Source: Mobilicoccus pelagius NBRC 104925 (GTDB lineage: Bacteria; Actinomycetota; Actinomycetes; Actinomycetales; Dermatophilaceae). From it: 64,000 bases of DNA. Location: NCBI RefSeq assembly GCF_000247995.1, contig NZ_BAFE01000053.1, positions 31,995 to 95,994 of the forward strand, read 5' to 3'. A program made the position numbers and the translations under genes. Below the pieces are notes generated by a model that saw only the letters and a list, made by a program, of their open reading frames with translations, made no database searches and was not told the DNA's origin. Shown here piece after piece: positions 17,481 to 26,601 of this stretch (positions are counted from its first letter, which is position 1; each line of letters opens with the position of its first letter).

Positions 17481-18469
17481 CGCCCGTCATCGAGACCCGT
17501 TCCCTCACGCGGGAGTTCCACGTCCGCACCCCGGGGCGCCGCTTCGGTCGGACGACGGTGACGGCCCTGTCCGACCTCACGATCACCGTCGACGCAGGGG
17601 AGGCCGTGGGGTACATCGGCGCGAACGGCGCGGGCAAGTCGACGACGATCAAGATGCTCACCGGCATCCTCACCCCGACGGCCGGGGAGGTGCGCACGTG
17701 CGGCCTCGACCCGATGCGGCGTCGCCGCGACCTCGCCCGGCGCATCGGCGTCGTCTTCGGGCAGCGGAGCCAACTGTGGTGGGACCTGCCGCTGCGTGAC
17801 ACCTACCCCGTCCTCGCGGCGATCCACGGGCTCCCCACGGCGGAGGAACGCCGCCGCACCGTCGAACTCGTCGACGCGCTCGACCTCGGTGCGTTCCTCG
17901 ACACCCCCGTGCGGCAGCTCTCCCTCGGGCAGCGGATGCGGGGCGAGCTCGCCGCCGCGCTACTCCACTCCCCCGAGCTGGTGATCCTCGACGAGCCGAC
18001 GATCGGTCTCGACGTGCTGAGCAAGGCCCAACTGCGCGAGTTCCTCCGCGCCGAACGTGCGGCCCGCGGCACGACACTGCTCCTCACGACCCACGACATG
18101 AGCGACATCGAGCACCTCTGCGAGCGGGTCCTCCTCGTCGACTCGGGTCGCCTCGCACACGACGGCGACCTCGCATCCCTCGCGCGGACCGTCGGCGCAA
18201 AACGCGTCCTCGTCGTCGACCTCGCGACGCCGCACCCCCGGCTGCCCGTCCTCACCGACGGGGCCGGGGCGCCCCTCACGGTCGACCACGTCGGTTCCGA
18301 GGGCGGCGGCCTGCGGCACCGGTTCGCGTTCGACACGGCCCGGACGTCGGCCGCCGCCGTCCTCACCGCCGTCTCCGCGCACGCGGAGGTCCGCGACCTC
18401 GCCATCGAGGAGCCCGACATCGAGGACGTCGTCCGGCACGTCTACTCCGCAGGCCTGTCGGGCGCCTGA
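17477..18469 (+). CDS. ABC transporter ATP-binding protein
   Basis: A 330-residue nucleotide-binding subunit energising the two preceding permeases. Walker A GANGAGKST is near residues 49-57, Q-loop VVFGQRSQLWWD near 92-103, signature LSLGQRMRGELAAA near 148-161, Walker B LVILDEPTIGLD near 168-179 and H-loop TTHDMSD near 202-208. A C-terminal extension of about 90 residues follows, as in drug and lipid exporters. The ATG at 17477 overlaps the upstream stop, with aaggagg 6 nt before it. A hairpin follows the stop immediately. Confidence 0.93.
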   Translation: MTPVIETRSLTREFHVRTPGRRFGRTTVTALSDLTITVDAGEAVGYIGANGAGKSTTIKMLTGILTPTAGEVRTCGLDPMRRRRDLARRIGVVFGQRSQLWWDLPLRDTYPVLAAIHGLPTAEERRRTVELVDALDLGAFLDTPVRQLSLGQRMRGELAAALLHSPELVILDEPTIGLDVLSKAQLREFLRAERAARGTTLLLTTHDMSDIEHLCERVLLVDSGRLAHDGDLASLARTVGAKRVLVVDLATPHPRLPVLTDGAGAPLTVDHVGSEGGGLRHRFAFDTARTSAAAVLTAVSAHAEVRDLAIEEPDIEDVVRHVYSAGLSGA

Positions 18470-18485
18470 CTCCCCCGAGGGGGAG
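18470..18485 (+). terminator. Short GC hairpin after the ABC operon
   Basis: A 6-bp stem CTCCCC/GGGGAG with a CGAG tetraloop abuts the stop codon of the ATPase gene. Confidence 0.55.
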
Positions 18486-18802
18486 ACGGCCGGACGCGCG
18501 AGTGCCGAACGAGACGTCGCGCGGGCGGTCGACCTGCGGTGACGGGAATCCACCCGACACCGGCGCCGTCGACCCGACATCGCGACACCCCACCCGAGCG
18601 CGCACGCTCCTGCCATCCGATCTGCGCACCGCACCCCACGAATCCACCGATCCCCACCGTCACATCGGGTGGGACCCGAGACGCGCGGCGGACGCGCCCG
18701 GTGAGGGCCTCATCGATGGACAGGCGTCGGTCGGCGCGCGGCGGCCATCGGCGGTCGGCAGGGGTCGGCGGTCGGCGATGCCCGAGCAGCGGGGCCGGGC
18801 AC
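18486..18802. other. Intergenic region without recognised gene
   Basis: About 317 bp between convergent transcription units. Open frames on both strands read as Arg/Pro-rich shadow with no conserved motif. No tRNA, repeat or clear hairpin beyond the terminator at its left edge was seen. Confidence 0.6.
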
Positions 18803-19210
18803 CTACCCCTCGTGCTCGACGCGGACGCGGCGGGGCGGGGTGAAGGCATGGATCGCGAGGAGGTCGGGGATCTCGGCGACGCCCGGACCGCCCGCCTCGA
18901 GCCACGAGGAGACGGCGTCGAGGACGTCGGGGTCGTGCACGTCGCGCAGCCAGCAGGGTCGGCCACCGGCGCGGCGTCCCTCGGCGGAGGGTCGGACGAC
19001 GGTGACGCTGTCGCCCTCGCACACGTCGAAGCAGTCGACGCCCCGCGTCGGCACCTGCCCACCGAGGCCGCACAGCGGCACCCGGCCGACGACCTCACGC
19101 CCGTCACCGGCCCAGCACTCCTGGCAGACGGCGACGTTCGGCGTCGACGGGGTCACCGCCCGGGCACTCCCCGAACCCACGGATTTCCCGCGGGTCCTGC
19201 GTCTGCTCAC
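18803..19210 (-). CDS. (2Fe-2S) ferredoxin-domain protein (thioredoxin-like ferredoxin type)
   Basis: A 135-residue protein with cysteines arranged as CQECW near residues 29-33, then LC near 46-47 and DCFDVCEGD near 59-67. This resembles thioredoxin-fold [2Fe-2S] ferredoxins (CxxC...CxxxC), in which four Cys bind one cluster; the VTVVRPS strand near 70-76 is also typical. An electron-transfer role is inferred; the partner is unknown. The start GTG 19210 overlaps the argA stop by 4 bp, so it is the third gene of a nadE-argA-ferredoxin unit. The N-terminus (residues 1-25) is basic and unconserved-looking. Confidence 0.7.
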   Translation of the reverse strand: MSRRRTRGKSVGSGSARAVTPSTPNVAVCQECWAGDGREVVGRVPLCGLGGQVPTRGVDCFDVCEGDSVTVVRPSAEGRRAGGRPCWLRDVHDPDVLDAVSSWLEAGGPGVAEIPDLLAIHAFTPPRRVRVEHEG

Positions 19211-19716
19211 AGGATCCTGAGCATCCGCGTGTTGCCGAGGGTGTTCGGCTTGACGCGTTCGAGGTCGAGGAACTCGGCGATGCCCTCGTCGTAGCTGCGG
19301 AGGAGCTCGGCGTAGACCTGCGGTTCGACGGGGATGCCCTCGATGGGTTCGAACCCGTGCCGACCGAAGAACTGCGTCTCGAACGTGAGGCAGAAGACGC
19401 GGGCGACTCCGATCTCCCGGGCGTCATCGAGGAGCTGCCGGAGGATCGCCGAGCCGGCGCCCGTGCCGAGCTGGTCGTCGCGCACGGTGAGGGTGCGGAC
19501 CTCCGCTAGGTCCTTCCACATCACGTGGAGCGCACCGCAGCCGACGACGTCGCCGGCCGCGTCGCGCACGACGCGGAACTCGGGGAGGTTCTCGTAGTAG
19601 GCGACCCGTTCCTTGGCGAGGAGGATCCGCTTGCCCGCCTGGGGCTCGACGAGGGCACGGATGCCGTCGACGTCGCTCGTGCGGGCACGGACGACCTCGA
19701 CCGGTGGGCGGCTCAC
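19207..19716 (-). CDS. argA: N-acetylglutamate synthase, GNAT type (ArgA)
   Basis: A 169-residue single-domain GNAT acetyltransferase matching, from memory, the mycobacterial ArgA Rv2747 type: [15 protein letters not shown] near 9-23, GCGALHVMW near 65-73, a Q/RxxGxG/A-like acetyl-CoA loop [13 protein letters not shown] near 87-99, [16 protein letters not shown] near 115-130, a conserved [12 protein letters not shown] near 148-159 and KPNTLGN with an RMLRIL end. It makes N-acetylglutamate, the first step of arginine synthesis. GTG 19716 overlaps the nadE stop by 4 bp. Its position away from other arg genes matches the mycobacterial arrangement. Confidence 0.88.
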   Translation of the reverse strand: MSRPPVEVVRARTSDVDGIRALVEPQAGKRILLAKERVAYYENLPEFRVVRDAAGDVVGCGALHVMWKDLAEVRTLTVRDDQLGTGAGSAILRQLLDDAREIGVARVFCLTFETQFFGRHGFEPIEGIPVEPQVYAELLRSYDEGIAEFLDLERVKPNTLGNTRMLRIL

Positions 19717-20546
19717 GCGCGGCGTCCCGGCGTCGCGGGCATCGCACGCTTGTGGGCGGTGCGGCGGTACCAGCCGGTGATCGTCGCTTCCGCCTCGGCG
19801 GAGACGTCGCCGCCCTCGAGGTAGGTGTCGACGTCGGCGTAGGCGACGCCGAGGGCCTGCTCGTCGGGCAGGAGCGGCTTGTCGGATTCGAGGTCGGCCG
19901 TCGGCACCTTCTCGACGACACCCTCGGCCGCGCCGAGGTGGCGGGCGATCTCGCGGACCCGACGCTTGGTGAGTCCCGTGAGCGGGGTGAGGTCGGCAGC
20001 CCCGTCGCCGAACTTCGTGTAGAACCCGACGACGGCCTCGGCGGCCTGGTCGGTGCCGACGACGAGCATGCCGCGGGCCCCGGCGACGGTGTACTGGGCG
20101 ATCATCCGTTCGCGGGCCTTGACGTTGCCGCGGACGAAGTGGGCGTTGCCCCGCTCGGGCATCCCGGCGGCGAGGCACGCCTCCCACATCGCGTCGGTGG
20201 AGGGGGCGATGTCGACGGTGAGGGTCTCGTCGGGGCGGATGAACGCGAGAGCCGCCTGCGCGTCGGCCTCGTCGGCCTGGACGCCGTAGGGCAGACGCAT
20301 CGCGACGAACGTCGCGTCACCGCCGCCGGCACGGACCCGCTCGCAGGCGAGCTGGCAGAGACGACCGCCGAGGCTCGAGTCGACACCGCCGGAGATGCCG
20401 AGGACGTACCCCTTCACGTCGGTGCGTCGCAGGTAGTCGGCGAGGAACCCCACCCGGTGCTCGATCTCCGCCGCGGCGTCGAACGTCGCGGGGTCGATCA
20501 CCTCGAGCTCGTCGATGATGCGCTGCTGCAGTTGTCGGTCGACCAT
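19713..20546 (-). CDS. nadE: Ammonia-dependent NAD+ synthetase
   Basis: A 277-residue enzyme amidating nicotinic acid adenine dinucleotide to NAD+. The ATP pyrophosphatase loop GISGGVDSS is near residues 48-56, [14 protein letters not shown] near 88-101, [29 protein letters not shown] (ends GTDQAAEA and DLTPLTG) near 174-202, and [12 protein letters not shown] near 230-241. The length equals the single-domain NH3-type NadE; there is no N-terminal glutaminase. ATG 20546 is the first conserved Met (MVDRQLQQ). It is first of three overlapping genes, with argA and the ferredoxin-like gene downstream. Confidence 0.95.
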   Translation of the reverse strand: MVDRQLQQRIIDELEVIDPATFDAAAEIEHRVGFLADYLRRTDVKGYVLGISGGVDSSLGGRLCQLACERVRAGGGDATFVAMRLPYGVQADEADAQAALAFIRPDETLTVDIAPSTDAMWEACLAAGMPERGNAHFVRGNVKARERMIAQYTVAGARGMLVVGTDQAAEAVVGFYTKFGDGAADLTPLTGLTKRRVREIARHLGAAEGVVEKVPTADLESDKPLLPDEQALGVAYADVDTYLEGGDVSAEAEATITGWYRRTAHKRAMPATPGRRA

Positions 20547-20638
20547 GCGCCAAGTCTCCCGCCCCGGTGGCGACGGACAAAATGCCGCCACGCGGGCATC
20601 GGGGGCGGCCGACACGGGTGGTGACGACGCGCCGAGGG

Positions 20639-20956
20639 TCAGTGGAGGAGCTTGAGCCCGACGATGCCGCTGATGATGAGGCCGAGGCAGAGGATGCGGG
20701 CCGCGGTGGCGGGTTCGCCGAGCACGGCCATGCCGTAGACGGCGGTGCCGATGGCGCCGACGCCCGTCCACATCGCGTACCCGGTACCGACGGGGATGCT
20801 GCGGAGTGCGACCGCGAGGCCGCCCATCGACGTCGCGCAGCCGAGGACGAACACGAGCGCGGGCAACGGCCGCCGGAGTCCGTCCGAGGCGGCGAGGGCC
20901 GTCGCCCACACGGTTTCGAAGAGTCCCGAGACGACGAGCACGATCCAGGGAAACAC
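20639..20956 (-). CDS. gdx: Guanidinium exporter of the SMR family (Gdx/SugE)
   Basis: A 105-residue small multidrug resistance protein with four membrane helices. The proton-coupling Glu near residue 14 lies in [11 protein letters not shown], followed by the Trp typical of the Gdx subtype; helix 2 has [10 protein letters not shown], helix 3 [15 protein letters not shown] near 58-72, and the C-terminal part [18 protein letters not shown] near 81-98. Gdx proteins export guanidinium in exchange for protons. GTG 20956 has ggagg 6 nt upstream. The guanidine-III riboswitch immediately before the RBS supports the guanidinium assignment over a general drug-export role. Confidence 0.92.
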   Translation of the reverse strand: MFPWIVLVVSGLFETVWATALAASDGLRRPLPALVFVLGCATSMGGLAVALRSIPVGTGYAMWTGVGAIGTAVYGMAVLGEPATAARILCLGLIISGIVGLKLLH

Positions 20957-20971
20957 GCCGCACCTCCACTT

Positions 20972-21015
20972 GCGACACCGTCGTCGTCACCGGGTACGGC
21001 GTGCCACTCGTCCGG
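20972..21015 (-). ncRNA. Guanidine-III (ykkC-III) riboswitch
   Basis: Read on the minus strand the element begins CCGGACGAG, continues GCCGTACCCGGT and ends GACGACGGTGTC, the order of the conserved blocks of the ykkC-III motif known from actinobacteria. The two CCGG segments can pair, and CACGCCGT can pair with ACGGTGT (one G-U) to form the second helix of the pseudoknot. It ends 15 nt before the GTG of gdx, with the ggagg RBS in between, so guanidinium binding is expected to free the RBS. Assignment is by recall of the consensus, not by a covariance search. Confidence 0.88.
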
Positions 21016-21188
21016 GCCGTGCCCGTGGGCCGGGCCTGCCGTCCACATGTAGCACGGCGGCGTTCCTCGACGCGAGGCCCGATCGGGACGTGCACAGGGG
21101 AGGTCGTGGAAGACCGCGCCGGCCGCTCCCTCATCCACGGGGTCGTCGCCCCGATCGTCCGACCTGCCCGCCCTCTGCGAATGAGTGA

Positions 21189-21660
21189 TCGTCGTGTCTC
21201 CACTCCCTCGCCGCGCGGTTCGTGCTCGGGGCGGCGGGGCCCGATGAGGCCTCCCGCCGCGAGTTCCTCCGGGGCCTCATCGCCCGGGTGGGCGAGGACC
21301 GGACGATGGCCGAGACCGGCCCGATGCACGCACGGGCCGGACTCGACCACTCGACGTCGGTGGCCGCCGACGGGTCGTCGGTTCGCGACCGACCCGCGCG
21401 GAGGTGGCATGGCAGGCGCGGGCCCCGCGGACTCCCCCGTGTTCGCCGCGGCGGAGCTGTACGAGCGGATCTCGTGCCCGATGTGGTTCGTCCACACCGA
21501 CGACGGCCCGTACGCCGACCTGCTGCCCGGCCTCGAACGCACCGCCGCCCGCCCGGGGCGTCGTCTCGTCCGCCTCGACGCGGGCCTCCACGTCGAGCAG
21601 ACCTACCCCGGCGAGGTCGCCCGGATCGTCCTCGACCTCCGGCCCTCCCTCGGAGGCTGA
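21189..21660 (+). pseudogene. Remnant of an alpha/beta-hydrolase gene
   Basis: Two frames carry consecutive protein-like segments. From 21189 to about 21400, a frame reads [18 protein letters not shown] and [18 protein letters not shown]; from about 21404 to the stop at 21660, another frame reads [20 protein letters not shown] and [18 protein letters not shown]. The latter looks like the last strand and the His-containing end of an alpha/beta hydrolase. No nucleophile elbow (GxSxG) or intact N-terminus is present. I interpret it as a decayed, frameshifted 3' fragment; a short unrelated gene is an alternative. Confidence 0.45.
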
Positions 21661-21697
21661 ACCCGCCCCGCCCGGCCGGCGGATCGGCCCCCTCACG

Positions 21698-21738
21698 CGA
21701 CGACGCCGACCCCCTTTCCTAGGGAGTCGGCGTCGTCG
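21698..21738 (-). terminator. Hairpin downstream of clpC
   Basis: A perfect 13-bp stem, CGACGACGCCGAC (21698-21710) with GTCGGCGTCGTCG (21726-21738), closes a 15-nt loop about 36 bp after the clpC stop. Confidence 0.75.
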
Positions 21739-21773
21739 TCGTGTGGTGCCGGGGCGAACGCCCTCGGGTCGGA

Positions 21774-24416
21774 TCAGGCGAGGGCCTGACCACCCTCGGG
21801 GCCGCCTGCAGGCGGGGCCTGCGGGCTCGGCGGGGTCGACGGCGTCTCGTCCGTCGAGGCCGCACCGCCGGGGGTGCCGTGGATCTGGTCGGCGGCGTCG
21901 TGGTCGCTGCCCTCGGCGTGGTCGGGCAGCGGGGCGTCGCCGAAGTCCTTCTTCGTTCCCTGGAACGTGAAGGTGGCGGAGTCGCCCTCGCCCTCGACGT
22001 CGACGGAGACGAGTTCGCCGGAGCCGATCTCGCCGTAGAGGATCTTCTCCGACAGCATGTCCTCGATGTCGCGCTGGATCGCGCGCCGCAGCGGACGAGC
22101 ACCGAGGACCGGGTCGTAGCCGCGCTTGGCGAGGAGCTTCTTGGCCGCGGGCGTGAGCTCGACGCCCATGTCCTTGTCCTTGAGGCGCTCGTCGAGGCGA
22201 CCCACCATGAGGTCGACGATCTGCACGATCTCGTCCTCGGACAGCTGCGGGAACACGACGATGTCGTCGACGCGGTTGAGGAACTCGGGGCGGAAGTGCT
22301 GCTTGAGCTCGTCCTGCACCTTGTTCTTCATGCGCTCGTAGTTGCTGCCCTGGTTGCCGTCGGGTGCGAACCCGAGCGAGACGGACTTGCTGATGTCCCG
22401 CGTACCGAGGTTCGTCGTCATGATGATGACGGTGTTCTTGAAGTCGACGACGCGACCCTGGGCGTCGGTGAGGCGCCCGTCCTCGAGGATCTGCAGCAGG
22501 CTGTTGAAGATGTCGGCGTGCGCCTTCTCGACCTCGTCGAACAGCACGACCGAGAACGGCTTGCGCCGCACCTTCTCGGTGAGCTGGCCGCCCTCCTCGT
22601 AGCCGACGTACCCGGGCGGGGAGCCGAACAGCCGCGAGACGGTGTGCTTCTCGGCGAACTCGCTCATGTCGAGGGTGATGAGGGCGTCCTCATCACCGAA
22701 CAGGAACTCGGCGAGCGCCTTGGCGAGCTCGGTCTTACCGACACCGGTGGGGCCGGCGAAGATGAACGAGCCACCCGGGCGACGCGGGTCCTTGAGGCCC
22801 GCACGGGTGCGGCGGATCGCCTGGGAGAGCGCCTTGATCGCGTCGTCGTTGCCGACGATGCGCTTGTGGAGCTCGTCCTCCATGTTGAGCAGTCGGGTCG
22901 ACTCCTCCTCGGTGAGCTTGAACACCGGGATGCCGGTGGAGGCCGCGAGCACCTCGGCGATGAGGTCCTCGTTCACCTCGGCGACGACGTCCATGTCGCC
23001 GGCCTTCCACTCCTTCTCGCGAGTGTTCTTGGCCTCGATGAGCTGCTTCTCGTCGTCGCGGAGCTTGGCCGCCTTCTCGAAGTCCTGCCCGTCGATGGCC
23101 GCCTCCTTCTCGCGGCGCACGTGGGCGATCTTCTCGTCGAACTCGCGGAGGTCCGGCGGCGCGGTCATGCGCTTGATGCGCAGGCGCGCGCCGGCCTCGT
23201 CGATGAGGTCGATGGCCTTGTCGGGCAGGTACCGATCGTTGATGTACCGGTCGGCCATGTTCGCGGCGGCGACGAGGGCACCGTCGGTGATGGAGACGCG
23301 GTGGTGCGCCTCGTACCGGTCGCGCAGACCCTTGAGGATCTCGATGGCGTGCGACAGGGTCGGCTCGGCCACCTGGATCGGCTGGAAGCGGCGCTCGAGG
23401 GCCGGGTCCTTCTCGATGTGCTTGCGGTACTCGTCGAGCGTCGTCGCACCGATCGTCTGGAGCTCACCGCGGGCGAGCATCGGCTTGAGGATGCTGGCGG
23501 CGTCGATCGCGCCCTCGGCGGCACCCGCACCGACGAGGGTGTGGATCTCGTCGATGAACAGGATGATGTCGCCGCGGGTGCGGATCTCCTTGAGGACCTT
23601 CTTGAGGCGCTCCTCGAAGTCACCGCGGTAGCGCGACCCGGCGACGAGGGCGCCGAGGTCGAGCGTGTAGATGTGCTTGTCCTTGAGGGTCTCGGGGACC
23701 TCGCCCTTGACGATGTCCTGCGCGAGGCCCTCGACGACGGCCGTCTTTCCGACGCCGGGCTCACCGATGAGGATCGGGTTGTTCTTCGTGCGGCGCGAGA
23801 GCACCTGCATGACCCGCTCGATCTCCTGCGCACGACCGATGACCGGGTCGAGCTTGCCCTCACGCGCGGCCTGGGTGAGGTTGCGGCCGAACTGGTCGAG
23901 GACGAGGGAGCCCGCGGGGGTGCCCTCGCCGGAGGTCGACTGCCCGCCGACGCCCGCGGCCGCAGTCTCCTTGCCGCCCTGGTAGCCCGAGAGCAGCTGG
24001 ATGACCTGCTGGCGCACACGGTTGAGGTCGGCGCCGAGCTTCTGCAGCACCTGGGCGGCGACGCCCTCGCCCTCACGGATGAGGCCGAGGAGGATGTGCT
24101 CGGTGCCGATGTAGTTGTGCCCGAGCTGGAGTGCCTCGCGGAGGCTCAGCTCGAGGACCTTCTTGGCACGGGGCGTGAACGGGATGTGCCCGCTGGACGC
24201 CTGCTGGCCCTTGCCGATGATCTCCTCGACCTGCTCACGGACGGCGTCGAGGGAGATCCCGAGGCTCTCCAGGGCCTTGGCGGCGACGCCCTCACCCTCG
24301 TGGATGAGGCCGAGCAGGATGTGTTCGGTGCCGATGTAGTTGTGGTTGAGCATGCGCGCTTCTTCCTGCGCAAGCACGACCACGCGTCGGGCCCGGTCGG
24401 TGAACCTCTCGAACAT
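21774..24416 (-). CDS. clpC: ATP-dependent Clp protease ATPase subunit ClpC
   Basis: An 880-residue Hsp100 unfoldase that feeds substrates to ClpP. Two Clp_N repeats ([15 protein letters not shown] near 24-38 and again from about 99) are followed by AAA module 1 with Walker [14 protein letters not shown] near 214-226, a UVR-type middle segment [18 protein letters not shown] near 440-457, and AAA module 2 with [14 protein letters not shown] near 552-565. The C-terminal tail is Gly/Pro/Ala-rich. Start ATG 24416 with gaggag 9 nt upstream. It is monocistronic between a hairpin and a 285-bp upstream gap. In actinobacteria clpC1 is essential for regulated proteolysis. Confidence 0.97.
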   Translation of the reverse strand: MFERFTDRARRVVVLAQEEARMLNHNYIGTEHILLGLIHEGEGVAAKALESLGISLDAVREQVEEIIGKGQQASSGHIPFTPRAKKVLELSLREALQLGHNYIGTEHILLGLIREGEGVAAQVLQKLGADLNRVRQQVIQLLSGYQGGKETAAAGVGGQSTSGEGTPAGSLVLDQFGRNLTQAAREGKLDPVIGRAQEIERVMQVLSRRTKNNPILIGEPGVGKTAVVEGLAQDIVKGEVPETLKDKHIYTLDLGALVAGSRYRGDFEERLKKVLKEIRTRGDIILFIDEIHTLVGAGAAEGAIDAASILKPMLARGELQTIGATTLDEYRKHIEKDPALERRFQPIQVAEPTLSHAIEILKGLRDRYEAHHRVSITDGALVAAANMADRYINDRYLPDKAIDLIDEAGARLRIKRMTAPPDLREFDEKIAHVRREKEAAIDGQDFEKAAKLRDDEKQLIEAKNTREKEWKAGDMDVVAEVNEDLIAEVLAASTGIPVFKLTEEESTRLLNMEDELHKRIVGNDDAIKALSQAIRRTRAGLKDPRRPGGSFIFAGPTGVGKTELAKALAEFLFGDEDALITLDMSEFAEKHTVSRLFGSPPGYVGYEEGGQLTEKVRRKPFSVVLFDEVEKAHADIFNSLLQILEDGRLTDAQGRVVDFKNTVIIMTTNLGTRDISKSVSLGFAPDGNQGSNYERMKNKVQDELKQHFRPEFLNRVDDIVVFPQLSEDEIVQIVDLMVGRLDERLKDKDMGVELTPAAKKLLAKRGYDPVLGARPLRRAIQRDIEDMLSEKILYGEIGSGELVSVDVEGEGDSATFTFQGTKKDFGDAPLPDHAEGSDHDAADQIHGTPGGAASTDETPSTPPSPQAPPAGGPEGGQALA

Positions 24417-24434
24417 GAATACTCGCTCCTCGCT

Positions 24435-24450
24435 ATCGAGATCACTCGAT
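24435..24450. promoter_or_regulatory. Perfect inverted repeat in the clpC leader
   Basis: ATCGAG and CTCGAT flank a 4-nt spacer 19 bp upstream of the clpC start. A TAGCAT hexamer on the minus strand at 24449-24454 may be the -10 element, which would put the repeat at or just after the transcription start. It does not match the ClgR or HspR (HAIR) consensus as I know them. Confidence 0.35.
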
Positions 24451-24701
24451 GCTATCTGTGCTCGTTGCGCATCCTCGACTCATGTTGTGTGCCCGGCATG
24501 GCGGGCCCTCATGCATGAGGACGAGGACGGTCTCGGGGTGTGCAACGCGATGGGTGGCAGGCATGTTCCCCGGGGAGGGGGTGAGCCTGTCCGCTCTGGG
24601 CGGACGGCCCGGACGAGGCCTCGCGCGGATCGTCGGGGCGTCGGTCGGGGACGTGGTCGTCGGTGCGGCCGTGGGTGTGGGCCGTGGGCGGGGCGTCGGG
24701 G

Positions 24702-25682
24702 TCAGGCCGGGGGCGCGTCGACCTCCCGGGCGTAGCGGGAGGCGAGCGTCGCGCACACCATGAGCTGGAGCTGGTGGAAGATCATGAGCGGCAGGATGAT
24801 GAGCCCCACCTGCTGCCCGCCGAAGAGCACGGCCGCCATGGGCAGGCCGGTGGCGAGCGACTTCTTCGTGCCGCAGAACTGGATGGCGATGCGGTCGCCG
24901 CGGTCGAACCGGAGGGCGCGGGCGCTCGCGTCGGTGGCCCAGAGCACGACGACGAGGAGCACGGCGCTGACGAGCGTGACGAGGAGGATCTGGCCGACGG
25001 AGACCATCCCCCAGATGCCCTCGCGCATGCCGGAGGAGAACGCCGAGTAGACGACGAGGACGATGACGCCGCGGTCGACGAACTTGAGCCAGGCGTTGTT
25101 CTCCTTGAGCCACGTCGCGGTGAGCGGTCGGGAGAGCTGGCCGAGGACGAACGGGACGAGGATCTGACCGACGATGTCGAGGATCGAGGACGCCTCGATG
25201 TGGACGCCGCCCGCGCCGCCGGTCATGAGGAGCATGACGAGCAGCGGCGTGATGAGGACGCCGACGAGGTTGGAGAACGAGGCGCTGACGATGGCGCCCG
25301 CGACGTTGCCGCGGGCGATCGACGTGAACGTGATCGAGCTCTGCACGGTCGACGGCACGAGGCACACGTAGAGGACGCCGAGGGCGAGCGGGGCGCTGAG
25401 GACGTGCGGGAGGACGAACCCGAGGAGCACGCCGAGGACCGGGAACGCGACGTAGGTGAAGCCGAGGATGACGGCGTGGAGCCGCCAGTTGCGGATTCCG
25501 GCGAGCGCCTCGCGGGGTTCGAGCCGACCCCCGTACATGAAGAAGAGGACGAAGATCGCCGCGGTGACGACGTGGTCGAGCACCGGCACCGCCGCTCCCG
25601 TCGCGGGCACGATCGCGGCCACCGCCACCGCGGCGAGGATGGCGAGGAGGAACCCGTCGAGACGCACCGGACCGATCTTCAT
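24702..25682 (-). CDS. Bile acid:sodium symporter family protein (SBF-like)
   Basis: A 326-residue membrane protein with about ten hydrophobic segments, of the SBF-like branch (YfeH type). It shows FMYGGRLEPREALAGIRNW near 48-66, CLVPSTVQSSITFTSIARGN near 106-125 with the crossover Ser/Thr region, and FCGTKKSLATGLPMA near 269-283. Family members move organic anions with sodium; the substrate is unknown. ATG 25682 is preceded by ggtggag; an in-frame TTG lies 12 nt earlier. It starts 58 bp after the end of the MBL-fold gene on the same strand and could be read with lysX. Confidence 0.85.
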   Translation of the reverse strand: MKIGPVRLDGFLLAILAAVAVAAIVPATGAAVPVLDHVVTAAIFVLFFMYGGRLEPREALAGIRNWRLHAVILGFTYVAFPVLGVLLGFVLPHVLSAPLALGVLYVCLVPSTVQSSITFTSIARGNVAGAIVSASFSNLVGVLITPLLVMLLMTGGAGGVHIEASSILDIVGQILVPFVLGQLSRPLTATWLKENNAWLKFVDRGVIVLVVYSAFSSGMREGIWGMVSVGQILLVTLVSAVLLVVVLWATDASARALRFDRGDRIAIQFCGTKKSLATGLPMAAVLFGGQQVGLIILPLMIFHQLQLMVCATLASRYAREVDAPPA

Positions 25683-25740
25683 GGCTCCACCCAACCACGG
25701 GTGGCCGCGGGCGTCCGGGGTCCCCGTCCCGTCGCGTCGG

Positions 25741-26601
25741 TCACGCGGTCGTCGGTCCGTCGCCCGTGGCCGCGCGGTCCGGCCGGGGCGGTCGGCCCGG
25801 GACGGTGAGGTGCGTCCCGTCGGGCGGCGCGATCGCGTCGTGGGCGGCGAGCGCCTCGGCGAGCTGGGCGGGCGGCGGGTTGTGGTGGGAGAGGTGGATC
25901 GCGACCACCCTCCCGTCGTCCGTGAGGGCGCCGATGTCGCGGAGGTCGGCGACGGTCGTGCCGAAGGAGGTGAGGTCGTGGTGTCCGGGGCCGGCCGGGC
26001 GGTGGCCGAACGTCTCCTCGAGGAGGACGAGGTCGAACCGCGACCCGCGGATCGCGGCGAACGCCTCGGGCGTGAGCGGACCGGTGTCCGTCGCGTAGAG
26101 GAGGCGGGCCTCGGCGGGGGTCGTCACGTCGTAGAGCACCGCGGGCCCGAACGCCTCGTGGGTGGCGGGGAGCACCCGTACCCGGTACCCGGCGACCTCG
26201 AGGTCGTCACCGGCCGTGACCTCGCGGAGCGTGATCGGCGAGCCCGCCGGGTCGAGCCACGGGGTGCAGGCGGCGACGACCGCCGGGGGGCCGTGGACGA
26301 CGAGGGGCTCGTCGGTCGCCCACGTGCGGTGCAGGAGGGCGGCCGGGGCGCAGTGGTCCTCGTGGACGTGGGTGACGAGGACGGCGGCGAGGTCGGCGAG
26401 GTGCGTCCCGGCGCGGGTCGCGGACGCCTCGACGTGGGGGCCGAGGTCGAGGAGGATGCGCCCGTCGACGAGGACCGACGTCGGCGATCGGACCACCCCG
26501 GCGGCGCGGGCCGCCTCGCAGGAGTCGCACCGGCAGAACGCGTTGGGCCAGCCGTCGGCGCTGCCCGTGCCGAGGAGGACGACCTCGGTGGGGCCGCTCA
26601 T
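25741..26601 (-). CDS. Metallo-beta-lactamase fold hydrolase (PhnP/PqqB-like)
   Basis: A 286-residue MBL-fold protein. The N-terminus LLGTGSADGWPNAFCRCDSC near residues 9-28 has the Cys cluster seen in PhnP-like phosphodiesterases, where it binds an extra structural zinc. The catalytic metal motif is THVHEDHC near 98-105 (HxHxDH), with later ligands in LPATHEAFG near 148-156, LYATDTG near 173-179 and AIHLSHHN near 237-244. The substrate may be a cyclic phosphodiester, but this is not certain. Its ATG at 26601 overlaps the lysX stop by 4 bp, so it is translationally coupled to lysX. Confidence 0.83.
   Translation of the reverse strand: MSGPTEVVLLGTGSADGWPNAFCRCDSCEAARAAGVVRSPTSVLVDGRILLDLGPHVEASATRAGTHLADLAAVLVTHVHEDHCAPAALLHRTWATDEPLVVHGPPAVVAACTPWLDPAGSPITLREVTAGDDLEVAGYRVRVLPATHEAFGPAVLYDVTTPAEARLLYATDTGPLTPEAFAAIRGSRFDLVLLEETFGHRPAGPGHHDLTSFGTTVADLRDIGALTDDGRVVAIHLSHHNPPPAQLAEALAAHDAIAPPDGTHLTVPGRPPRPDRAATGDGPTTA

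Noticed and set aside
18486..18802. Rightward open frames as a small gene
   Set aside because: Composition is Arg/Pro/Ser-rich with no conserved motif, and the frames continue antisense into the ferredoxin-like gene.
24451..24701. Small rightward open frame upstream of clpC
   Set aside because: No RBS, no motif, and it degenerates into Gly/Val/Arg repeats reflecting local sequence bias.
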